A stretch of DNA of 6,220 nucleotides from Candidatus Omnitrophota bacterium (lineage in GTDB: Bacteria; Omnitrophota; Gorgyraeia; Gygaellales; Profunditerraquicolaceae): positions 1 to 6,220 of the forward strand of contig JAHISH010000059.1 in assembly GCA_018818365.1 (NCBI GenBank). The letters run 5' to 3'. The position numbers were made by a program, and so were the translations under genes. A model generated the notes under the pieces. That model was given only the letters and a program-made list of their open reading frames with translations. It made no database searches and was not told where the DNA came from. Each line of letters opens with the position of its first letter. The first letter of the stretch is position 1. Positions 1-4,999 of this stretch are shown piece after piece.

Positions 1-52
1 CGATTATCGCCCGCCATCCGTCAGTCCCGAATTTGATGTCTTTACTATGCAT
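1..52 (-). CDS. Phosphoglucomutase/phosphomannomutase family protein, N-terminal fragment
   Basis: Only the first 17 codons lie in the window; the gene runs off the left edge. The ATG at 52-50 opens a frame reading M-H-S-K-D-I-K-F-G-T-D-G-W-R-A-I-I. The K-F-G-T-D-G-W-R motif is the characteristic N-terminus of alpha-D-phosphohexomutases, which interconvert hexose 1-phosphates and 6-phosphates through a phosphoserine enzyme. The catalytic serine loop and the metal-binding and sugar-binding loops lie outside the window, so substrate (glucose, mannose or glucosamine phosphate) cannot be decided. The start is supported by GAGAGG at 65-60 with a 7-base spacer. The frame overlaps the rpe stop by 8 bases, so it is probably translationally coupled to rpe and the last visible gene of the operon. 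Family assignment is good for so short a piece; the exact enzyme is unknown. Confidence 0.8.
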   Translation of the reverse strand, partial: MHSKDIKFGTDGWRAII

Positions 53-683
53 GCCTGATCCTCTCTATTGCCTCCGCAATATTCTTTGCGCCGAAAATAG
101 CCGAACCTGCCGCTAAAATAGTAGCCCCTGCCTTAACGGCCTGCCTGGCAGTCTGGGCATTAATCCCTCCATCAACCGCAATATCTCTGGTAAATTGCGC
201 GCGTAATGCGATGATCTTTTCCGCTACTTCCGGGATAAAGGCCTGCCCGCTAAACCCCGGATTGACCGACATCACCAGGACAAAATCAGCCCAGGGAAGA
301 TATTTTTTTATTCTCTCCAATGGCGTCGAAGGATTAAGTGAAATCCCTGCCTTTATCTGCTTCTTCTTCAGGCCTGCCGCCTGGAGCCTGAAGCCTGAGA
401 CAGATATCGTCTCCACATGCAGCGTAATCATATCGCTTCCGGCTTGTATAAAGGCATCGATGAGCTTCTGCGGATGCTCGATCATCAAATGCACATCAAG
501 GGGAAGCCGGGTATTCTTTTTGATGAACTTTACAACCGCAGGCCCGATAGTAATATTCGGGACAAAGTGGCCGTCCATAACGTCAATATGCAACATATCG
601 ACGCCTGCATCCTCCACCCGCTTAATATCCTCCGCAAGCCTGCCGAAGTCTGCCGAAAGTAACGATGCGGATACTTTTATCAC
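45..683 (-). CDS. rpe: Ribulose-phosphate 3-epimerase
   Basis: This cytoplasmic TIM-barrel enzyme interconverts D-ribulose 5-phosphate and D-xylulose 5-phosphate in the pentose phosphate pathway. The product is 212 residues, close to the family norm. Visible family signatures are S-A-S-L-L-S-A-D-F at 5-13, H-I-D-V-M-D-G at 32-38, D-V-H-L-M at 63-67, N-P-G-F-S-G-Q at 141-147 and V-D-G-G-I at 170-174. By family knowledge H32, D34, H65 and D171 are the metal ligands, with D34 and D171 as the acid/base pair; all are present. I chose the GTG at 683-681: it overlaps the nadD stop in a GTGA, has AAAGGG 8 bases upstream, and puts the conserved N-terminus at the usual position. A longer frame from 764 would add 27 residues that merely shadow nadD. 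Residues 96-106 are encoded by a tandem heptanucleotide repeat, unlike the usual helix sequence. Confidence 0.96.
   Translation of the reverse strand: MIKVSASLLSADFGRLAEDIKRVEDAGVDMLHIDVMDGHFVPNITIGPAVVKFIKKNTRLPLDVHLMIEHPQKLIDAFIQAGSDMITLHVETISVSGFRLQAAGLKKKQIKAGISLNPSTPLERIKKYLPWADFVLVMSVNPGFSGQAFIPEVAEKIIALRAQFTRDIAVDGGINAQTARQAVKAGATILAAGSAIFGAKNIAEAIERIRHA
60..65 (-). promoter_or_regulatory. Ribosome binding site of the phosphohexomutase-like gene
   Basis: GAGAGG on the minus strand lies 7 bases before the ATG at 52-50, inside the last codons of rpe. It decides the start of the partial gene, because the short overlapping frame would otherwise be easy to miss. Confidence 0.65.
366..399 (-). 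repeat. Tandem heptanucleotide repeat with hairpin potential inside rpe
   Basis: On the minus strand the sequence reads CTCAGGC, TTCAGGC, TCCAGGC, GGCAGGC, that is four consecutive 7-base units sharing CAGGC (372-399), followed by CTGAAG. On the plus strand GCCTG recurs exactly every 7 bases at 372, 379, 386 and 393. The outer parts also form a perfect 8-base inverted repeat (366-373 with 386-393, 12-base loop). Three units make 21 bases, so gain or loss of three units would preserve the reading frame. It encodes rpe residues about 96-106. Confidence 0.8.
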
Positions 684-1246
684 TGATAGAGCCCTTTCTC
701 GGTTATATAGCGGAATACGCCGTCGGGTACCAGGTAGCGGAATGATCTCTGTAACCGAACACACGCACGGATCTCATACCCGGAGATATCCACCGCCCTG
801 ATAGAAAGTTTATCGATATACTTAGGTAATTTCTTTAACGGATATCCGGGCCTGGTGGCGGCGATAAAACGCACCATCTTGGTAATCTCGTTTAAATCCT
901 TCCACTCTCTCAAATAACGCAAAAGGTCGGAGCCGATTATGAAATACAGCTCATCACGCGGGTATTTCTTTTTAAGCGACCTGATCGTATCAATGGTATA
1001 AGACCGGCCTTCTCGCAAGATCTCCACATCCGAAACGCTAAAATTCTTGTTTCCCGCGATCGCGTGCCTAATCATCTTCATTCTTTCAGAGGCGGGGGCA
1101 ATATCGGAAGACCCCTTATGCGGAGGTAGATACGTCGGCACAAAGATAATTTTGCGTAACCCTAATTTTTCCCGCGTCTCATCCGCCAAAATCAAATGCC
1201 CGATATGGATCGGATTAAAGGTCCCGCCGAGTATGCCTATCTTCAT
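680..1246 (-). CDS. nadD: Nicotinate-nucleotide adenylyltransferase
   Basis: NadD joins nicotinate mononucleotide and ATP to form deamido-NAD and pyrophosphate, the shared late step of de novo and salvage NAD synthesis in the cytoplasm. The 188-residue product has the usual length. The nucleotidyltransferase signature G-G-T-F-N-P-I-H-I-G-H is at 7-17 (the HxGH catalytic histidines are H14 and H17), P-P-H-K at 41-44, S-Y-T-I-D-T at 82-87 and F-I-I-G-S-D at 102-107. The C-terminal motif, normally I-S-S/A-T-x-I-R, reads I-S-G-Y-E-I-R at 154-160, replacing the usual threonine. The segment R-Y-L-V-P-D-G-V at 170-177 is typical of the family's end. The ATG overlaps the proA stop in an ATGA; the only SD-like AGG is 10 bases upstream, so translation probably depends on coupling. 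The usual next gene, rsfS, is not here; rpe follows with a 4-base overlap. Confidence 0.96.
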   Translation of the reverse strand: MKIGILGGTFNPIHIGHLILADETREKLGLRKIIFVPTYLPPHKGSSDIAPASERMKMIRHAIAGNKNFSVSDVEILREGRSYTIDTIRSLKKKYPRDELYFIIGSDLLRYLREWKDLNEITKMVRFIAATRPGYPLKKLPKYIDKLSIRAVDISGYEIRACVRLQRSFRYLVPDGVFRYITEKGLYQ

Positions 1247-2532
1247 GAGGTGCGCACCTGGCCGTTGCCGAATACCATATATTTATACGAAGTCAACTCC
1301 TCCAAAGCCATAGGCCCGCGGGCGTGCAGCTTATCGGTAGAGATCCCTATCTCCGCGCCCATACCGAACTCTCCTCCATCGGTAAAACGCGTCGAGGCAT
1401 TCACATAGACACAGGCAGAATCCACCTGATTAAGGAACGTAAGGGTGCTCTCATAATGTTCGCTTACAATACTATCGGAGTGATGCGAACCATACGTATT
1501 GATATGGGTAATCGCCTGCGCAAGCGACTCTACCACCCGTACCGATAGAATCAAATCCAGGTACTCCGTACGGTAATCTTTCTCGGTTGCCTTCCTAAAC
1601 CACCGGGAAGACCCTGCGCTTGATTTGATTCGCTTTGCAATCCGCACGGTAAGAGGACACCCATGGATAACTACCCCGGCATCTTTGAATCTCTTAAGCA
1701 TTAAAGGCAAGAAGCGCGCAGCCATATCCTTATGCACCAACAAAGTCTCCATGGCATTGCAGACCCCGGGACGCTGCACCTTCGCATTGAAACATATCTT
1801 CTCCGCCATATTCAAATCCGCCCATTCGTCAACATAGACATGACAAATACCTTGATAGTGTTTGATCACCGGAATGCGTGAAAGGCGCACCACCGTATCG
1901 ATCAGCCCCTTGCCTCCGCGGGGGATAACCACATCGATATACTCATTCAGTTTCAACAACTCTGCGACCGCGCGGCGGTCTGCCGTTGAGACTACATGCA
2001 TTGCTCCTTCAGGGACACCGTGTTTCCTGGCGGCATCAAAAAGCACCTTGGCAATCGCCAGATTAGAACGTAAAGCCTGGCTTCCACCGCGCAAGATCAC
2101 ACTATTGCCTGATTTAAAACACAGGCCTATACAATCCGCAGTGACATTAGGCCGTGATTCATAGATGATTGCCACGACTCCTAACGGCACACGGACCTTA
2201 TGGATCCATAAACCGTTGGGAACCTTCCAGGCCTTGATGACATCTCCCACCGGATCCTTTAACTTTATCAGCTCACGCAAGGAAACAGACATCTGCAGAA
2301 TCCTTGATTGATCAAGCTGAAGGCGGTCAATAAACGCGCGCGAGAGCCCGGATTTCTTAGCAGAAGAAAGATCGAGCTTATTTGCCGCCAGTATTTTTCC
2401 GGAATTCAGTTCTAATGCGCAGGCCATCTCCTCTAAGATCTTATTCTTCAAAGAGACCGACATGCCAGCTAAAAACCGCGAAGATTCTTTTACACGGCAG
2501 GAAATATCCCGCAACTCTTTTCTAAGATTCAC
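1243..2532 (-). CDS. proA: Glutamate-5-semialdehyde dehydrogenase (gamma-glutamyl phosphate reductase)
   Basis: ProA reduces gamma-glutamyl phosphate with NADPH to glutamate 5-semialdehyde, the second step of proline synthesis, and belongs to the aldehyde dehydrogenase superfamily. The 429-residue product is full length. Motifs in order: V-P-L-G-V-V-A-I-I-Y-E-S-R-P-N-V at 115-130 and L-R-G-G-S at 147-151 in the cofactor domain; V-I-P-R-G-G-K-G-L-I at 202-211; Q-R-P-G-V-C-N-A-M-E-T-L-L-V at 253-266, with C258 the expected catalytic cysteine; and the hallmark region A-S-T-R-F-T-D-G-G-E-F-G-M-G-A-E at 379-394 followed by K-L-H-A-R-G-P at 401-407. Translation starts at a GTG overlapping the proB stop (GTGA), with GGGAG at 2544-2540 and a 7-base spacer. 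It lies directly after proB, its pathway partner, which hands over an unstable acyl phosphate. No sign of damage. Confidence 0.98.
   Translation of the reverse strand: MNLRKELRDISCRVKESSRFLAGMSVSLKNKILEEMACALELNSGKILAANKLDLSSAKKSGLSRAFIDRLQLDQSRILQMSVSLRELIKLKDPVGDVIKAWKVPNGLWIHKVRVPLGVVAIIYESRPNVTADCIGLCFKSGNSVILRGGSQALRSNLAIAKVLFDAARKHGVPEGAMHVVSTADRRAVAELLKLNEYIDVVIPRGGKGLIDTVVRLSRIPVIKHYQGICHVYVDEWADLNMAEKICFNAKVQRPGVCNAMETLLVHKDMAARFLPLMLKRFKDAGVVIHGCPLTVRIAKRIKSSAGSSRWFRKATEKDYRTEYLDLILSVRVVESLAQAITHINTYGSHHSDSIVSEHYESTLTFLNQVDSACVYVNASTRFTDGGEFGMGAEIGISTDKLHARGPMALEELTSYKYMVFGNGQVRTS
1248..1259. repeat. Perfect 12-base palindrome at the proA/nadD junction
   Basis: AGGTGCGCACCT is a perfect palindrome within the last codons of proA, ending one base short of the nadD ATG at 1246. 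As RNA it could form at most a small 4-base stem with a GCGC loop just ahead of the start codon. It occupies the place where the nadD Shine-Dalgarno would be. A role is not shown, and chance is a fair explanation. Confidence 0.4.
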
Positions 2533-3608
2533 GTCTGTACTCCCGCTATAAGAACAATATTGTCACGATGAATAATCTCTTTCTGGAATCGCTTGCCCTG
2601 TTGCTGGCGCACAGACACAGAGTCAAAAGAAACCTTGCCTCTTGCGCACTCAATCTGCCCGCGATCGACGATACTGACAATATCCCCTGATTTAAAATTA
2701 CCTTCTACCTCCACTATCCCGACGGAAAGAAGGCTCTTCCTGTTCAATAGCGCATTCTTTGCGCCTTCATCAATTATAATCTTTCCTTTAGGCTTAGTGC
2801 CAAAGGCAATCCAGCGTTCTCGTGCATCTAAAAACCCTTTCTGAGGGATAAAAAGCGTCCCCGATCCACCCAATCCTGCGACGACCTCATCAACGATGCG
2901 TTCACGCCTGCCGTTTGCGATCACACAGGCAACGCCGGATTCAATCGCAATCTTTGCGGCTTCTAGTTTTGTGATCATGCCTCCCACACACGTCTTCTTA
3001 TCAGTCGGACAGGCCAATGCTCTTATCTGAGGAGTAATCGCATCTACCACAGGAATAACCTTTCTCTCGCGGTCAAGAAGTCCGTCAACATCAGAGAGGA
3101 TAATCAATAGGTCCGCCGATACTAAATTGGCTACCAGCGACGAAAGCCGGTCATTATCCCCGAACTTAATCTCCTCCGTAGAGACTGTATCATTCTCGTT
3201 TATAACAGGCACCACCCCTAACTGCAAAAGTTTGACAAGCGTATTCTTCGCATTAAGATAACGTGTGCGATTATCAAAATCATCCCAGGTCAAAAGCACC
3301 TGCGCGCATCGGAGGCCTTCTTTTTCAAAGAACGCGCTATAGTTATCCATCAACACTCGCTGCCCCACTGCGGCAGTGGCCTGGAGTGTCGGCACATCAG
3401 AAGGACGGCATCGGCAGGCCAACTCTTTCATGCCTAAGGCAATTGCGCCGGAGGAAACAATGACTACCTCATGGCTTTTCTTGATAAGGCTGCCGATGTG
3501 GGAAATCAATGCATAAAGCCCCTCAATTCGCAACTCTTTGCCTTCGTAGAAAAGGCTGCTGCCGATCTTAACGACAATTCTTTTATAGCTTCTTGCCGAC
3601 TGCTTCAA
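2529..3608 (-). CDS. proB: Glutamate 5-kinase
   Basis: ProB phosphorylates L-glutamate with ATP to gamma-glutamyl phosphate, the committed step of proline synthesis. The 359-residue product has both usual parts: an amino-acid-kinase domain (about 1-255) and a C-terminal PUA domain (about 275-357). In the kinase domain: V-V-K-I-G-S-S at 12-18, V-S-S-G-A-I at 51-56, P-V-I-N-E-N-D at 134-140, F-G-D-N-D at 149-153, L-S-D-V-D-G-L at 171-177 and G-G-M-I-T-K at 209-214. In the family this enzyme is often feedback-inhibited by proline; the sequence alone does not show whether this one is. The start is a TTG at 3608-3606, favoured because a strong GGAGGAG lies at 3619-3613 and the conserved V-V-K-I-G-S-S then falls near the N-terminus. 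The first 26 bases overlap the end of obg; the end overlaps proA by 4 bases. proC is not in this window. Confidence 0.97.
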   Translation of the reverse strand: MKQSARSYKRIVVKIGSSLFYEGKELRIEGLYALISHIGSLIKKSHEVVIVSSGAIALGMKELACRCRPSDVPTLQATAAVGQRVLMDNYSAFFEKEGLRCAQVLLTWDDFDNRTRYLNAKNTLVKLLQLGVVPVINENDTVSTEEIKFGDNDRLSSLVANLVSADLLIILSDVDGLLDRERKVIPVVDAITPQIRALACPTDKKTCVGGMITKLEAAKIAIESGVACVIANGRRERIVDEVVAGLGGSGTLFIPQKGFLDARERWIAFGTKPKGKIIIDEGAKNALLNRKSLLSVGIVEVEGNFKSGDIVSIVDRGQIECARGKVSFDSVSVRQQQGKRFQKEIIHRDNIVLIAGVQT

Positions 3609-4536
3609 TCAACTCCTCCAACCCTTGTCTTTTCAACGCAGAGATAGGGTATATTTTTTTCTTTACCTCTTTTTTAAAACTAGCTAATTTTACTTCTGCG
3701 CCCTCTAAATCCATCTTATTCGCAACGAGAATCTGCGTCTTCTTCGCAACCGCAGGACTATATGCCTTCAATTCCTGGTTGATCGCACGGTAATCCTTTA
3801 GAGGATCCCTGCCCTCAAAACCGGCCATATCGACCATATGGATCAGTATCTTTGTGCGCTCCACATGCCGCAAGAACATATCCCCTAACCCCCTGCCTTG
3901 AGAAGCACCTTCAATCAGTCCGGGGATATCGGCAATGACAAAATCCTTCTTCTGGCCACGTACCACCCCTAATACCGGAGACTTGGTGGTAAACGGATAG
4001 GCGGCTATCTTGGGTTGCGCGTTAGAGACTGCCGCGATCAAAGTCGACTTTCCTACATTCGGAAACCCTATGACCCCGACCTCGGCGATGAGTTTTAGAT
4101 TAAAGAGTAATTCTTTTTCCTCGCCTTTTTCTCCTTTCGTAGCCTCGCGCCGGTACCGGTTCCCTAATCCGCCTTTTCCTCCCCGCGCCACCACGAGCTC
4201 TTGTCCGGGTTGGGTAAGGTCACGTAAAAGACAACCTGTCTGGATATCGGTAACCGTAGTCCCCGGGGGCACGCGGATGATAATATCCTGCGCCTCTCTC
4301 CCTTTTTTTTGATTCCCCAATCCATGCACTCCGTGCGCGCCTTTAAAATGCCGGTTATACTTAAAATCCAGAAGGGTAATAAAATGAGTATCAACCCTGA
4401 CGATGACATCGCCGCCTTTACCGCCGTCTCCGCCGTTAGGGACCCCCTGCCGCATATATTTATCCCGGTAGAAACTACGGCAACCGTTTCCTCCGTCACC
4501 TGCGCGGACAGAGATCTTTGCCTTATCAATGAACAT
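3583..4536 (-). CDS. obg: Obg/CgtA-family GTPase, ribosome assembly
   Basis: Obg is an essential GTPase in most bacteria that binds the large ribosomal subunit during late assembly and has been linked to stress signalling. The 317-residue product has the glycine-rich Obg fold at about 1-150 (G-D-G-G-N-G-C at 13-19, G-G-D-G-G-K-G-G at 35-42, G-G-K-G-G-L-G-N at 119-126) and then a GTPase domain: G1 G-F-P-N-V-G-K-S-T at 157-165, switch I around T183-T184, G3 D-I-P-G-L at 203-207, G4 N-K-M-D at 273-276 and G5 S-A-L at 299-301. It ends right after the G domain, so it lacks the C-terminal OCT domain and other extensions of some Obg proteins. The ATG at 4536 matches the conserved M-F-x-D start; its AAGG is only 3 bases away, a poor Shine-Dalgarno. 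It sits 18 bases after rplU with no rpmA between, and its end overlaps proB. Confidence 0.97.
   Translation of the reverse strand: MFIDKAKISVRAGDGGNGCRSFYRDKYMRQGVPNGGDGGKGGDVIVRVDTHFITLLDFKYNRHFKGAHGVHGLGNQKKGREAQDIIIRVPPGTTVTDIQTGCLLRDLTQPGQELVVARGGKGGLGNRYRREATKGEKGEEKELLFNLKLIAEVGVIGFPNVGKSTLIAAVSNAQPKIAAYPFTTKSPVLGVVRGQKKDFVIADIPGLIEGASQGRGLGDMFLRHVERTKILIHMVDMAGFEGRDPLKDYRAINQELKAYSPAVAKKTQILVANKMDLEGAEVKLASFKKEVKKKIYPISALKRQGLEELIEAVGKKL
3613..3619 (-). promoter_or_regulatory. Ribosome binding site deciding the TTG start of proB
   Basis: GGAGGAG on the minus strand is the best Shine-Dalgarno match in the window, and its GGAGG core sits 6 bases before the TTG at 3608-3606. It lies within obg coding sequence. 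No ATG is available at this position, so the strong site probably compensates for the weak TTG codon. Confidence 0.75.
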
Positions 4537-4554
4537 ATGCCTTATTTTCTTTGA

Positions 4555-4869
4555 TTAACTTACCTGGATCTCTTTGATCTTTATCTGGGAGAGCTGCTGA
4601 CGGTGCCCTTTTTTCCAGTCTCGGGATTTACGCCGGCGGTATTTGTAAGAGATAACCTTTTGCCCCTTAAGATGCCGTACAATCGTCGCGGAGACTGAAG
4701 CCCCCTTCACGTACGGTGTCCCCACCTGAAGCTTCTTGTCCTTTGAAACCAGGAGCACTTTATCGAAAATACACTCTTCTCCTTCTTCAGTCGACTGTCT
4801 GGCCACATCAAGCACCTCGTCCTTCTTTACCAGATATTGAATTGCCCCAACTTCAACTATTGCATACAT
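4555..4869 (-). CDS. rplU: Large ribosomal subunit protein bL21
   Basis: L21 is a structural protein of the 50S subunit that binds 23S rRNA. The 104-residue product is the usual full length. It begins M-Y-A-I-V-E-V-G, typical of the family, and has the basic rRNA-binding signature K-Y-R-R-R-K at 76-81 followed by K-K-G-H-R-Q at 86-91. The conserved N-terminal G-G-K-Q-Y motif reads G-A-I-Q-Y at 8-12, an unusual change with loss of the lysine. The ATG is preceded by AAGGAG at 4883-4878 with an 8-base spacer. It is the first gene after the promoter at 4964-4992, with a leader of nearly 90 bases. Next comes obg after only 18 bases; the customary rpmA (L27) is missing. Confidence 0.97.
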   Translation of the reverse strand: MYAIVEVGAIQYLVKKDEVLDVARQSTEEGEECIFDKVLLVSKDKKLQVGTPYVKGASVSATIVRHLKGQKVISYKYRRRKSRDWKKGHRQQLSQIKIKEIQVS

Positions 4870-4877
4870 TTTTAACT

Positions 4878-4883
4878 CTCCTT
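4878..4883 (-). promoter_or_regulatory. Ribosome binding site of rplU
   Basis: AAGGAG on the minus strand with an 8-base spacer to the ATG at 4869. It matters beyond deciding the start, because a U-rich stretch upstream in the leader (4912-4906) could pair with AAAAGGA (4885-4879) and hide it. Confidence 0.8.
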
Positions 4884-4916
4884 TTTAATCGTATTCTGAG
4901 GAAACAAAAAGACCAC

Positions 4917-4936
4917 TACCCTTGAATATAAGGGTA
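4917..4936 (-). promoter_or_regulatory. Hairpin in the rplU leader
   Basis: A perfect 7-base inverted repeat, TACCCTT and AAGGGTA, flanks a 6-base loop. It lies in the predicted 5' untranslated region, about 20 bases after the predicted transcription start. A run of five T (4910-4906) begins 6 bases after the stem on the minus strand. The stem has only three GC pairs and the T run is not adjacent, so it is a poor intrinsic terminator; an r-protein leader element or weak attenuator is possible. Function is inferred, the repeat is seen. Confidence 0.5.
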
Positions 4937-4937
4937 T

Positions 4938-4957
4938 CTAATGAAAAAGTTGATTAG
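4938..4957 (-). promoter_or_regulatory. Small inverted repeat at the start of the predicted rplU transcript
   Basis: CTAAT and ATTAG flank a 10-base loop, immediately before the 4917-4936 hairpin with one base between them. The stem is weak (one GC pair), and it starts at the predicted transcription start. It could be the 5' end of a two-hairpin leader or a chance AT-rich repeat. Confidence 0.3.
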
Positions 4958-4963
4958 CGTAAG

Positions 4964-4992
4964 ATTATAATACAGAATAAGCGCAGGGTCAA
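4964..4992 (-). promoter_or_regulatory. Housekeeping sigma-70-type promoter for the rplU-obg-proBA-nadD-rpe operon
   Basis: On the minus strand TTGACC (4992-4987, five of six bases of the -35 consensus) and a perfect TATAAT (4969-4964) are separated by exactly 17 bases. The predicted start of transcription is near 4957, giving a leader of nearly 90 bases before the rplU ATG. The -35 box lies just 7 bases after the rng stop codon, and the region is AT-rich against its surroundings. It is the only convincing promoter I see in the window, and all genes to its left are tightly packed, so it probably drives them all. I see no rng terminator between rng and this promoter, so read-through from rng may add to expression. 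Confidence 0.85.
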
Positions 4993-4999
4993 GGAGAAA

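Noticed and set aside
684..764. Upstream extension of rpe by 27 residues
   Set aside because: The added residues only read the nadD 3' end in another frame. The GTG at 683-681 has a GTGA overlap, an SD-like site and the normal family N-terminus.
211..801. 196-residue plus-strand reading frame opposite rpe and nadD
   Set aside because: It is antisense to two clearly conserved genes, with no family resemblance and no promoter or SD support. The other plus-strand frames are shadows of the same kind.
4164..4529. 121-residue minus-strand reading frame within obg
   Set aside because: It is obg read in the +1 frame. It has no recognisable domain, and Obg motifs are intact in the main frame.
4906..4936. 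Intrinsic terminator after rng
   Set aside because: The hairpin lies downstream of the rplU promoter, has a weak stem, and its T run starts 6 bases away. A leader element fits better.
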